This document shows positions 25,586 through 35,228 of a stretch of 64,000 bases of DNA, piece by piece (position 1 is the stretch's first letter; each line of letters begins with the position of its first letter). The translations under genes were made by a program, and so were the position numbers. This stretch comes from JBBRHQ01 sp963725315 (lineage in GTDB: Bacteria; Actinomycetota; Thermoleophilia; Solirubrobacterales; 70-9). Where the stretch lies: NCBI GenBank assembly GCA_963725315.1, contig CAVRYA010000004.1, forward strand, positions 372,001 through 436,000. Reading direction: 5' to 3'. A model generated the notes under the pieces. That model was not told the origin of the DNA and ran no database searches. It was given only the letters and a program-made list of their open reading frames with translations.

Positions 25586-26079
25586 GCGTGGCGTCGTCGC
25601 CGTTCTCCGAGGACTTCGACGCTCTTTCCCCCGGCGCATCCTTCGTCACCCCCGCGCGGACGATCACCGAGTCCGATCTGGTCTCCTTCTCCGCGCTCAC
25701 CGGCGACTGGCACCCCCAGCATGCCGATGCGGAGTGGGCGGCCCGCAGCGACTTCGGCGACCGGGTCGCCCACGGAATGCTCCTCCTCTCCTACGCGGCC
25801 GGCCTCGTCCCGATAGACCCCGACCGGGTGATCGCCCTGCGCGGGATCGACGGCGTCGCCTTCAAGCGGCCGGTGAAGATCGGGGAGACGATCAGGCTCG
25901 AGGGCCGCCTCGAGGAGGCGAAGCCGCTCTCCGATCAAGTTGGACTCGTCACCTTCGCCTGGCGAATCGTCAACCAGGCCGGCGAGCTGGCCGTCCGCGC
26001 CAAGGTGACGGTGCTCTGGAGGCGCGGTGACATCAGCCCCGAGGGGACGGAGGTCAGCACCGAGGAGGTCTACCTCTGA
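25582..26079 (+). CDS. MaoC-type (3R)-hydroxyacyl dehydratase
   Basis: The 165-residue single hot-dog protein has the MaoC hydratase motif: SALTGDWHPQHAD gives the catalytic Asp and His, and then RVAHGMLLLSYAAG. No fabZ or fabA is present in this operon, so it likely performs the dehydration step of fatty acid elongation, as HadAB does in mycobacteria. It starts with GTG overlapping the carboxyltransferase stop (GTGA) and carries near its end the GAGGAGG that serves fabI. Confidence 0.88.
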   Translation: MSVASSPFSEDFDALSPGASFVTPARTITESDLVSFSALTGDWHPQHADAEWAARSDFGDRVAHGMLLLSYAAGLVPIDPDRVIALRGIDGVAFKRPVKIGETIRLEGRLEEAKPLSDQVGLVTFAWRIVNQAGELAVRAKVTVLWRRGDISPEGTEVSTEEVYL

Positions 26080-26873
26080 TCCTCGAGGGCCGGCGGATTC
26101 TCCTCACCGGGGTGATCAACCGCCGCAGCATCGCCTACTCGATCGCCGAGCGCGCCCTCCAGGAGGGCGCCGAGGTCGTCCTCACCAGCTTCGGCAGGGT
26201 GCGGCGGATCACCGAGCGGGCGGCCAAGGGGCTGCCGGGGCCGCCCGAGGTGCTGGAGCTGGACGTCAACCGCGACGAGGACTTCGATGCTCTGGCGCGT
26301 GAGCTGGGGGAGCGCTGGGGCGGTCTCGACGGCGCCGTTCACGCTGTCGCCCACGCCCCGCCGGACGCGATCGGCGGCAACTTCCTCAGCGCCCCGCGGG
26401 AGAGCGCCAAGCAGGCCTTCGAGACCAGCGCCTACTCGCTGAAGGCGCTGGGCGCCGCGCTGCTGCCGCTGATGGAGGCCGGTTCCGGTCAGGGCTCGGG
26501 GTCCGGCGGGAGCATCGTCGGGCTCGATTTCGACGCCTCGGTCGCCTGGCCGGCGTATGACTGGATGGGGGTCTCGAAGGCGGCCCTGGAGTCGGTCTCC
26601 CGCTATCTGGCGCGCGAGCTGGGCCCCAGCGGCGTCCGCGTCAACCTGCTCTCCGCCGGCCCCCTGGCGACCGCTGCGGCGAGCGGCATCGAGGGCTTCT
26701 CCGAGCTCAGCGGCGGCTGGGGCGAGGCGGCGCCGCTCGGCTGGGACCCGGCCGATCCGGGCCCGGTGGCCGATGCGGCGATCTTCCTGCTCTCGCCGCT
26801 GGCCCGGGGGATCAGCGGCGAGATCGTCCACGTCGACGGCGGCTTTCACGCGGTGGGCGCGGTGGCGCCCTGA
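26076..26873 (+). CDS. fabI: enoyl-ACP reductase FabI (InhA-like), probable CTG start
   Basis: The 265-residue SDR matches FabI/InhA. It starts ILLTGVINRRSIAYSIAERA, then has GLDFDASVAWPAYDWMGVSK with the catalytic Tyr-(x6)-Lys, and NLLSAGPLATAAASGI. It makes the last, NADH-dependent reduction of each elongation round. The first ATG/GTG in frame (GTG 26112) would cut off the first beta strand. A CTG at 26076 is preceded by GAGGAGG at 7 nt and gives a CTGA overlap matching the GTGA overlaps of the three genes upstream, so CTG is the likely start. Confidence 0.9.
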   Translation: MILEGRRILLTGVINRRSIAYSIAERALQEGAEVVLTSFGRVRRITERAAKGLPGPPEVLELDVNRDEDFDALARELGERWGGLDGAVHAVAHAPPDAIGGNFLSAPRESAKQAFETSAYSLKALGAALLPLMEAGSGQGSGSGGSIVGLDFDASVAWPAYDWMGVSKAALESVSRYLARELGPSGVRVNLLSAGPLATAAASGIEGFSELSGGWGEAAPLGWDPADPGPVADAAIFLLSPLARGISGEIVHVDGGFHAVGAVAP

Positions 26874-26889
26874 GCAGCCAGCCGCTGCC

Positions 26890-27951
26890 TCAGCGCTTCG
26901 GCGCCCGCCCCCAATCCGGCCGGTACTCGAACAGAGGGGAGGTCGAGACCGGGCGCTTGTGGCGGCCGTTCGCGTCCATCGTCCAGATGTCCCCGACGGA
27001 TGGCGTGTGCTTGTCGCCCGGGTATGAACCGCGTGTAGGCGATCCGGCGGCCGTTCGGCGACCAGGCCGGGTTGAAGCTCTGGTCGGGCCCGTCGCCGTG
27101 ACGTGTCAGGTAGCGGATCTTGCCGCGGCACTTGCGAGGTGTCAGGCAGGTCGTCGGCACCGTTGCGACGTTTTGGGATGAGCCCTTCGGGGCACCTCGA
27201 ACGCCGAAGGTCTCGAATACGACGAGGTCCTTGGTAGGTCCGCTCGGCGGCGGGCGAGAGGTCGGGGAGATCCGCGCCGAGCCCCCACGGAGTAAGTCGC
27301 CGCAGGTGGCTGCCGTCGGCGTCCATGCGGAAGATCGCGCCCTTGATGTCGGCATTCCGAACCCGGACGAAGACCAGGTAGCTGCCGTCGCGGGAGAAGT
27401 GCGCGTGGTAGTCCTCGAAGGCGCCGTCGATGCCGGGCTGGGAGAGGCGCTCGACAGCCGGAGCCGTCGAGCCGGGAGGTGTGAAGGACCGGCGGAGGTG
27501 GCGGAGCCGTTGACCTGGTCGAAGGGGCCGATCACCGGGGTGTAGGCGAGCCGCCCGCCGCCTCTGAGCCAGGTCGGGGCGGAGTCCAGCACGCAGGGGT
27601 CGACGCAGCCGAGGTCGAGGCATCGCCGGTGCGTGCCGCTGATGTGTGGCGAGGTGGATCTCCGGCGGGATGCTCTCGTCGAACGAAGTCCCGCTCGAAG
27701 ACGACGCGGCGGCCGTTGGGGGAGATCTGCGCATCGATGTCCAGTCCGCCCTTCGGCGGGTTGCTGATCGCGTGCAGCCCGCTGCCGTCGGGCCTGGCGG
27801 CGACGATCTGCTGGCGGGTGAAGTTCTTGTCGTTTCGCGACCAGACGATGGTCGAGGCGCTGCTCGCGGCGGGCGCCGCCAGCACGGCGAGGGCGGTCAA
27901 GCCGAGGACCACTCGACACCTGCAGCCGAGAATCCTCGTCCCCGATCCCAT
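26890..27951 (-). pseudogene. secreted TolB/WD40-like beta-propeller protein, multiply frameshifted
   Basis: From the ATG at 27951 (with GGAG before it) a signal peptide (VVLGLTALAVLAAPAASSAS) is followed by PD40-type propeller blades: GLDIDAQISPNGRRVVFERD, FEDYHAHFSRDGSYLVFV, RMDADGSHLRRLTPWG, NPAWSPNGRRIAYTRF, DIWTMDANGRHKRPVS. The chain ends EYRPDWGRAPKR at a TGA (26890-26892). At least five one- to four-base indels break the frame (near 27684, 27644, 27490, 27233, 27017). No blade carries an in-frame stop and each motif is intact, which points to base errors or very recent loss. Confidence 0.65.
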
Positions 27952-28072
27952 GCCGTCTCCTTTCGGCCCGCCTCTTGCCTGGCCTGAACGACCCTAACCG
28001 CGTAAGAGCCGCGTGTCGCAACCCTGCGCTCGTCGCTAACACCGGCGCGCCTACCTGCCGATAAGGCACCCG

Positions 28073-28864
28073 ATGGCGAAGGTCAAGGAGTTGATCAACG
28101 GGCCGATCGGCGGCCTCGCGCCGTGGATCGCGATGTCACTGCTCGCCGGGCCGGGACGCTTCGAGCTGGCGGTCGGGGTCGCCTTCGCTATCAGCCTCGT
28201 GGTGGTGATCGTCGGCCGCATGGGCGGCGGCTCCTGGAAGATCCTCGAGCTCTCCGACATCACCTTCTTCACCCTGGTCGGGATCCTCGGCCTCCTCGTC
28301 AGCCAATCGACCCTCGACGCGCTCGACAACTGGTCGGGGGAGATGTCGAACGTCGCGCTGACCCTGATTGCCTTCGGCTCGATCCTCTTCCGCCAGCCGT
28401 TCACGCTCCAGTACGCGCGGGAGGAGGCGCCGCGCGAGCTCTGGGACAACCCGGCCTTCATCCGCACCAACTACGTGATCACCGCCTTCTGGGGCGGCGC
28501 CTTCCTGGTCACGGCGCTGGCCGGCGCCTACGGCGACCTGGTCCTCGAGAACTCCAACAACCTCTGGACCGGTTGGGTGATCCAGACGGTCGCCCTGCTG
28601 ATCGCGATCCAGTTCACCGAGTGGTACCCGAAGGTCGTCAAGGGCCAGGCCCCCGGCGCCGCCGAGCCGAGCCCGCCGCTCAGCGAGCTGCTGCTCGGCT
28701 CCGCCGGCCTGCTGATCCCGGTCGGGATCCTCGGCCTCGTCCTCGACGCCTGCTCGACGCCGGTCGGGATCGGGCTGATCGTCGCCGGCGCGCTCGCCGC
28801 CCGGACGCTCGATCAGCACCGTAAGGGCGCCGAAGCACGGGCCGGCAGGCCCAGCCCGGCCTGA
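28073..28864 (+). CDS. integral membrane protein, function unknown
   Basis: The 263-residue protein has about seven hydrophobic segments, among them LAPWIAMSLLAGPGRFELAV, VAFAISLVVVIVGR, ITFFTLVGILGLLVSQ, VITAFWGGAFLVTALAGAYG and GLLIPVGILGLVLDA. The opening KELINGPIGGLAPWIAMSLL loosely recalls YciB/septation-type membrane proteins, but I do not assign it. The tail is short, basic and cytoplasmic. It is divergent from the broken TolB-like gene. Confidence 0.75.
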   Translation: MAKVKELINGPIGGLAPWIAMSLLAGPGRFELAVGVAFAISLVVVIVGRMGGGSWKILELSDITFFTLVGILGLLVSQSTLDALDNWSGEMSNVALTLIAFGSILFRQPFTLQYAREEAPRELWDNPAFIRTNYVITAFWGGAFLVTALAGAYGDLVLENSNNLWTGWVIQTVALLIAIQFTEWYPKVVKGQAPGAAEPSPPLSELLLGSAGLLIPVGILGLVLDACSTPVGIGLIVAGALAARTLDQHRKGAEARAGRPSPA

Positions 28865-28907
28865 CGCGCCCGGCCTGACGCGAGCGCCAGAAGGCGCAGC
28901 CGGGGGC

Positions 28908-28913
28908 TAGCGT
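28908..28913 (+). promoter_or_regulatory. -10 element TAGCGT in the string CTAGCGTTTA
   Basis: The box lies 10 nt before the ATG at 28924. The core TAGCGTTT recurs before three other genes encoding secreted or membrane proteins (31342, 36014, and minus strand 54936). Confidence 0.5.
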
Positions 28914-28923
28914 TTAGGGGGGA

Positions 28924-29851
28924 ATGAAGTGGAGGCGGACCAAGAGCCGTGACGTGATCGACGTCCGCGGCGCCGGCAGGCGTTCGCGAGGCGGCGGCTT
29001 CGGCGGGCTGGGCGGCGGGCGGATGGGGATCCCCAGGGGGATGCCCCGGGTCGGCGGCGGGCTGGGGCTGATCGTCGTCCTCGTGATCGTCGCGATCCAG
29101 GTGTTCGGCGGGGGCGGCGGGGGCAGCGGCTTCGGCATCGATCAGGTCTTCCCCAGATGCGGCGCCCGGGGCCGACAATCCCCAGCCGATCCCGGCCTCC
29201 GAGGACCCCCAGCGAGACCTCAGGGACTTCTCCGTCTACGTCTTCGAGGACACCCAGCGGACCTGGGCCCGGACCTTCGGCGAGGAGGGCGAGCCCTATG
29301 AGAACGCCAAGCTGGTGCTCTACTCGGGCGCCGTCAACACCGGCGGCTGCGGGGGCGCGACCTCGGCGGTGGGCCCCTTCTACTGCCCGGCCGACGGGCG
29401 CGTCTACCTCGACCTCAGCTTCTACCAGGAGATGAGGCGCGCGCTGGGCGCCCCCGGGGACTTCGCCTGGGCCTACGTGATCGCTCACGAGATGGGCCAT
29501 CACGTCCAGCAGGAGCTGGGGACGAGCCGGGCGGTCTCCCAGCAGCGCAGCTCGCACCCCGGCGAGGCAAACGCCCTCTCGGTGCGCCTCGAGCTTCAGG
29601 CCGACTGCTACGCGGGGGTCTGGGGGAGCACCGTCTTCGAGCAGGGCGACCTCGAGCGCGGCGACCTGGTCGAGGCCCAGAACGCCGCCGCGGCGGTCGG
29701 CGACGACCGCCTGCAGCGCCGGGCCGGCGGCGGCGTCAACCCCGACTCCTTCACGCACGGCACCTCCGAGCAGCGCCGGCGCTGGTTCATGACCGGCTTT
29801 CGCAGCGGCGATCCGGGAGCCTGCGACACCTTCTCGGCCGCGACCCCCTGA
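28924..29851 (+). CDS. YpfJ-type neutral zinc metallopeptidase, one frameshift
   Basis: The N-terminal half (from ATG 28924) has a Gly/Arg-rich start and one membrane anchor (LGLIVVLVIVAIQVFGG). Near 29155 one extra A shifts the frame. The chain continues DAAPGADNPQPIP and FEDTQRTWARTFGEEGEPYE, then the zinc site WAYVIAHEMGHHVQQELG with the second ligand region LELQADCYAGVW. The whole, about 308 residues, matches the putative neutral zinc metallopeptidase family (Zn_peptidase, YpfJ). It would act outside the membrane. The single extra base is the only fault, so the gene may well be intact in the organism. Confidence 0.8.
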
Positions 29852-29956
29852 TCCGGCCCCAACCGGGTCGCGGCCGGGTGTGCGGCCCGCCGATCCGGGT
29901 AGTGCCGATCATCTAGGCTGCCTTCCAGAACTCTCGAAACGGAGGAGACACCCCAG

Positions 29957-30565
<609 letters not shown>

Positions 30566-30601
30566 GTCGAGGGGGCCGCAACAAACTGCTCGAGTCCGAG
30601 T

Positions 30602-30607
30602 TACATT
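30602..30607 (+). promoter_or_regulatory. -10 element (TACATT)
   Basis: TACATT lies 7 nt before the ATG at 30615 and overlaps the TTG at 30606 that would otherwise be the longest start. Confidence 0.5.
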
Positions 30608-30614
30608 GACCGAG

Positions 30615-31325
30615 ATGGCAGGGCATCGAGCAAAGCGCAGAGCTGTTCTCCTGGCCGCCGCCCTTGCGGCGCTGGCCGCCGCTGGCGTCTGGGCAGCGAT
30701 CGCGATGGCCGCTACCGAGGACGTCGTGTCAAAGGACGTCTGTTGTCAGTTCACAAAATCCACCTACCAGTCTGACCAGGGAGAGATACCCAACTTCGTC
30801 AATCCCTCGACTGCCGAGGTGGGCTCCCACAACGTCATCGCCAAGGACAAGCTGGGCGGCAAGCCGCTGTTTCGCTCGAAGACGGTCGGCATAGGCAAGA
30901 GCGTCCCGATTGTCGGCTTCCAGTACCTACCCGCCGGCAGCTACAAGTTCGTCTGCAGCATCCACCCCGATTCGATGAAGGGCACCTTCGTGATCTCCCA
31001 CAAGGGCACCCCGGTCGCCCGTCCGAAGATCACCGTCTCGATTCCGGCCCAGACCCTGAACAGGGTCCGGGGCTCGGGCAAGCTGAAGGTCAGGGTGAAG
31101 GCGGTGACGAAGAGCGCCGGGATCTCGATCGAGGCTCGCAAGGGCGCCAGGCTGATCGGCAAGGCGAAGGGGCTCAATCTCGGGGCGGGCGCCACGCGCA
31201 GCGTCAAAGTCGCGCTCACCGCCAAGGGCCGCCGGGCGCTGAAGGGCCTCAACGCGGCCGCGGTCAGCGCCACCGGCTCGGTGCCGTTCGGCCTCCCCGA
31301 TTCCGCCCGCCGCACCCTCAGGTAA
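30615..31325 (+). CDS. secreted cupredoxin-fold protein
   Basis: The 236-residue protein has a basic N-terminus and signal segment (AVLLAAALAALAAAGVWAAIAMA). A cupredoxin domain follows with the type 1 copper ligands: His in EVGSHNVIAKD, then Cys, His and Met in YKFVCSIHPDSMKGTF. A ~110-residue C-terminal part (about 145-236) rich in Lys and Val (IPAQTLNRVRGSGKLKVRVK) looks like an Ig-like beta domain. It would carry electrons or store copper outside the cell. The start at 30615 follows from the TACATT box. Confidence 0.85.
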   Translation: MAGHRAKRRAVLLAAALAALAAAGVWAAIAMAATEDVVSKDVCCQFTKSTYQSDQGEIPNFVNPSTAEVGSHNVIAKDKLGGKPLFRSKTVGIGKSVPIVGFQYLPAGSYKFVCSIHPDSMKGTFVISHKGTPVARPKITVSIPAQTLNRVRGSGKLKVRVKAVTKSAGISIEARKGARLIGKAKGLNLGAGATRSVKVALTAKGRRALKGLNAAAVSATGSVPFGLPDSARRTLR

Positions 31326-31341
31326 CCGCCGCACCGACAGG

Positions 31342-31347
31342 TAGCGT
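31342..31347 (+). promoter_or_regulatory. -10 element TAGCGT in the string GTAGCGTTTC
   Basis: The box lies 9 nt before the ATG at 31357. The identical 10-mer precedes the paralogue at 36027. Confidence 0.55.
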
Positions 31348-31356
31348 TTCGCCGAG

Positions 31357-32196
31357 ATGCGTGGCGGTGCCTACAAGGGCAGGCTGATCCGGAGCGCTCC
31401 GGCCGTGGTCGCGATCGCTGCGCTCGGGCTCGCCGCCGCGGCGCTCGCGGCTCCGAGCGATACGGTCAGTGCCTCGAAGACGTTGGCGCCCAATAGCTCC
31501 GGGGCGGCCAAGGCGCGCTGCCCGCACGGGACCCGCGCCGCCTTCGGCGGCTTTCGGGCCGGCTTCACCCGCCGCGGGGGAGCGCTGCCGGTCGGCATGG
31601 GGGGTTCCGGGCGCGCCTGGCGCTTTGCGGGGGCCAACAACGACGACGACACTCCCCACGTGATCCGCTCGACCGCCTACTGCAGCAAGCACCCGCCCTA
31701 CACGGTGCGCTCGGTGACCAAGACGCTCAGGGCCGCCGGCACGGTGAAGACGATCCGCTCGAGCTGCCCGCGAGGCTCGCAGCTGCTCGCCGGCGGCTTT
31801 CGGGGCAGGATCGACCCGAGCGACGACGCGCCATCCGTGATCGTCACCGCGATGAGGCGCTCCGGCAGGCGCTCGCTGGCGATCACCGCCACGGCGCTGA
31901 AGGCTGGGGGCCCAGCCACCGCAATCGCCTACTGCGGCGACGGCCCCCGACCGTCCTCCCATGCCGCCAGCGTCGCGGTGCCCGGCGACGGCACCGGCAG
32001 GGCAACGGCCCGCTGCCCCCGCCACACCCACCTGGTCTTCGGCGGCTTCGCCGCCTCGGCCAAGCTCACCGAGCCCAACAGCAAGCTGGTGGCGCCCGGG
32101 AGGATCGCCCGCGGCGGCGGCGGCTGGGTGGCCACCGGCGTCAATGCCACCCTCGAGACACCCGGCAGGATCACCTCGATCGCGTACTGCTCCTGA
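31357..32196 (+). CDS. secreted protein with three CPxG...GGF...YC repeats, paralogue 1
   Basis: I do not recognise a named family. After a signal peptide (VVAIAALGLAAAALA), the 279-residue protein consists of three repeats of 82-85 residues. Each begins with CP near ARCPHGTRAAFGGF (55), SSCPRGSQLLAGGF (137) and ARCPRHTHLVFGGF (220). Each closes with an aromatic-Cys pair (TAYCS 108, IAYCG 192, IAYCS 277), so each unit holds two cysteines that could form one disulfide. A second protein of the same plan is encoded at 36027-36899. The two flank the copper oxidase block and share the promoter string. Confidence 0.8.
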   Translation: MRGGAYKGRLIRSAPAVVAIAALGLAAAALAAPSDTVSASKTLAPNSSGAAKARCPHGTRAAFGGFRAGFTRRGGALPVGMGGSGRAWRFAGANNDDDTPHVIRSTAYCSKHPPYTVRSVTKTLRAAGTVKTIRSSCPRGSQLLAGGFRGRIDPSDDAPSVIVTAMRRSGRRSLAITATALKAGGPATAIAYCGDGPRPSSHAASVAVPGDGTGRATARCPRHTHLVFGGFAASAKLTEPNSKLVAPGRIARGGGGWVATGVNATLETPGRITSIAYCS

Positions 32197-32325
32197 GCGG
32201 CTGCTCCGTTAGACTCGCCTCAGGTCAGGACCTCTCCAGCGGCAGAGAAACTTTTGCCGACTCCGGGGTTTCTCTCCCGAGAACCCGCCCACGGAATCGA
32301 CCGTGGCGCCAACCTAGGAGGATCA

Positions 32326-33757
32326 GTGGCAAGCAGCTTTCGGACTCGGTTTGTAGTCACCCTTGCGCTCGGCACCGCTCTGCTCGTTCCGGCATTCGCG
32401 TCCGGCACGGCTTCGGCCAAGGCGCACAAGACCTTCGTGGTCTGCAAGCACGGCTGCAGCTACCGCACGATCCAATCCGCGGTCGACAGGGCCGGCAAGG
32501 GCGACACCGTCAGGGTGAAGCCCGGCAAGTACGTCGAGGGCGTCCTGGTCAAGGGCCCGAGGCGCGACGGCCTGAGGATCGTCGGCACCGGCAAGGACCC
32601 GGCCGCCGTCGTGCTCGAGGGCAAGAACGCCAAGACCCCTGACGGCAGCCTCGCCAACCACGGCATCGAGGGCGACGGGGTCGACCACCTCGTCGTCAAG
32701 AACCTCAAGGTGGCCCACTACGTCGCCAACGGCGTCTTCATCCACGGCAGCTCGGACACGGCGAAGACCGCCTGCCACGGCTACCTGCTGAAGAACCTGA
32801 TCGCCGCCTACAACCGCTCCTACGGCCTCTTCGCCTTCAACTGCGTCGGCGGCCGGATGACCAAGTCGGTCGGCTACGGCCAGGGCGACTCGGCGATCTA
32901 CGTCGGCGCGACCCCGACCCAGACGAAGCCGAAGTGGACCTCGATCGACCACATCAAGGGCTATCCGCAACGTGCTCGGCTACTCAGGGACGAACTCGAA
33001 GTACGTGAACATCCTCGACACCGACTTCTACAACAACGGCGCCGGGATCGTCCCCAACACGCTCGACACCGAGGGCTATGAGCCGACCGGCTGGAATCAT
33101 CCAGAACAACGACGTGTTCTGGAACAACTACAACTACTACCTGCCGGCTCGGACGTCAAGACCGTCTCCGGCGGGCTCGGCGAGGTTGGCACCTGCGGCG
33201 CCGAGCGGTCAACTACCCGACCGGCGTCGGCATCGTCCTCTTCGGCGGCGACGGCACGGTCGTCAGGAACAACAACATCTTCGGCAACTACAAGTGGGGC
33301 ATCGCCTCCTTCTCGGGACCCGGCTTCGTCGCCAACGAGGGCGACGACGCCAAGAACATCAACAACCAGATCGTCGAAAACACGATGGGGCGCGAACGGC
33401 ACCGACCCGAACGGACCTCCGAAGACGGCGACTTCTTGAACGACGCCACCGGCGGCGGCAACTGCTTGGGCGGCAACAGCGCCGAGCGCGACCTTCGCCC
33501 CCGGCAACGGCATACGCCGCTGAGCCGATCTACCCGAGCCTGCCCGCAGCCGGCGCCGACCGGCATCGGGCACGAGCCTCAACTTCGGCGGGACTGCAGA
33601 TCAACAGTTGGCAACGAGCGACCCGACTACGATCCTCGGCTACGCCGGCACGACCCCGCCGCGGCCCCAGCAGTGCACTGGGTGCGACGGACTCGCCGCG
33701 CACCCGCCGTTCAAGGGGTACAAGCCGGTGAAGATCACCCCGGGCCCGGTGAACTGA
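32326..33757 (+). pseudogene. secreted right-handed beta-helix (NosD/pectate-lyase-like) protein, frameshifted in its second half
   Basis: From a GTG preceded by AGGAGG, a signal peptide (VVTLALGTALLVPAFASGTASA) leads to parallel beta-helix rungs: YRTIQSAVDRAGKGDTVRVK, HLVVKNLKVAHYVANGVFIH, YLLKNLIAAYNRSYGLFAFN. The frame is clean for ~640 bp and then breaks near 32964, 33092, 33146, 33204, 33387, 33413 and further on. The family pattern continues across the breaks (VLGYSGTNSKYVNILDTDFY; IIQNNDVFWNNYNYYLP; VLFGGDGTVVRNNNIFGNYK) to CTGCDGLAAHPPFKGYKPVK and a TGA. The role may be polysaccharide binding or cleavage. It is the first gene of the copper block. Confidence 0.65.
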
Positions 33758-33762
33758 CCTGC

Positions 33763-34160
33763 ATGAGCCGCAGGCTCCTGACGGCGCATCGTTGCCGCGA
33801 TCGCCCTGCTGGCGGTCGCGGTCGCCGCTCACCGGGGTGGTCTCGGCGTCGGCGCCGCGGCCGCCGAAGCCGAAGATCGTCACGGTCGGCGACGACTACT
33901 ACTCGCCGGTCAGCCGTCACGATCCACAAGAACGCCCGGTCCGGTGGAAGTGGCTGGCCGATCAACACCGACCCCCACGACGTCCACCTGCAGCGACGGG
34001 CCGCAAGGGGCTGAAGGAAGCGCGACTTCAGGACTCCAGCGGTGACGACCGCGGATCAACTTCATCCGCAAGAGTTCACGACCCCGGGCACCTACAAGTT
34101 CATCTGCACGATCCACCCGACGGAAATGAAAATGACAGTGTCGGTCAAGAAGATAGGCGC
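33763..34160 (+). pseudogene. secreted cupredoxin, frameshifted
   Basis: Starting at an ATG 5 nt after the preceding stop, the frame must be corrected several times. Read this way the chain has a signal peptide (IVAAIALLAVAVAA), KIVTVGDDYYSPVSVTIHKN, a first copper His in DPHDVHLQ, and the Cys-His-Met loop TPGTYKFICTIHPTEMKMTV. All type 1 copper ligands are intact. A TAG at about 34150 ends it just before the oxidase ATG. The product would be a small blue-copper electron carrier next to the multicopper oxidase. Confidence 0.65.
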
Positions 34161-34162
34161 CG

Positions 34163-35226
34163 ATGAGCCTCGAGCCGATCGATCGCCGCGAGCTTCCTCG
34201 CGCTCGGCGGGAGGCCTTCTTCTGCACCCTCGCCGGGCAGCAGGTCATTCGCCGACAAGGGCAGGTCGACGTGCCGAAGCTCGGCGGCCGGCGTCCCGGT
34301 GCCGCCGAAGGTGCGCGGCGGCCGAGGCGAGCGCGGCGGCGGTGCCGAGGCGACGGACCGTGCTCGCCGCCAGCACCAGCTCGGGCCGACGCGCGAGTAC
34401 TGGATCGCGGCCGAGCCGGCGCAGTGGAACATCGTCCCCACCGACCGCGACGCAGATGATGGCCGAGCCGGTCAAGGGGCAAGACCAGGTTCACCGCCTA
34501 CGGCTACCGCGCCTACACGCCGGACTTCGCCGCGCCGCTCGGCCCGGCGACGGTGCCCGGCCCGCTGATCGAAGCCGAGGTCGGCGACACGTCGTCGTCC
34601 ACTTCCGCAACAAGCTGAGGGCGCCGGTGACGATGCACCCGCACGGGATCTTCTACGCGAACGAGATGGACGGCGCCTACAAGGGCAAGCTTCACCGACC
34701 CCGGCGGCTTCGTCCAGCACAACCGCACCTTCACCTACGTCTGGGAGCGCGCCCGAAGGGACCGAAGGGCACCTGGCTCTACCACGACCACGGGCCGATG
34801 GACCCGCTGCCGGTCTTCAAGGGCCTGTTCGGGCCGCTGGTGATCCGCGCGCCCGGCGAGGCGCGGCCCAACCGCGAGTTCTTCCTCGCCTTCCACACCT
34901 GGGACCCCGTCGATCACCGGCCTCAAGCAGCATCTTCTACTGCATCAACGGCAGGCCTACGCCGGCAACACGCCGACCCTGCGAAGCGAAGGTCGGCGAG
35001 CGCGTCGCCTTCCACGTCTACGGCGTCGACAACTTCTTCCACACCTTCCACCTGCACGGCCACCGCTGGACCGAACGCCGACGGCACGGATCGATCGACA
35101 ACAAGACCTTCGGCCCGGCCGACTCCTTCCGGCTCGAATTCACCGAGGACAACCCGGGCCGCTGGTTCTACCACTGCCACGTCTTCCGCACCTGCACAGG
35201 GGATGAACGGGTGGTACGTCGTCTAG
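34163..35226 (+). pseudogene. multicopper oxidase, frameshifted but with all four copper motifs
   Basis: After an N-terminal RRE-F-LALGG-type segment the readable blocks are EYWIAAEPAQWNIVPTDRD, VTMHPHGIFYANEMDGAYKG, KGTWLYHDHGPMDPLPVFKG, NFFHTFHLHGHRW and DNPGRWFYHCHVF followed by a GMNGWYVV end. These supply HxHG, HxH, HxxHxH and HCHxxxxxxxxM, the full set for type 1 and trinuclear copper sites. At ~350 residues it fits a two-domain laccase-like enzyme that oxidises substrates or Cu(I) outside the cell. About ten indels lie within 1 kb, some plus one and some minus one. Confidence 0.65.
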
Positions 35227-35228
35227 CC

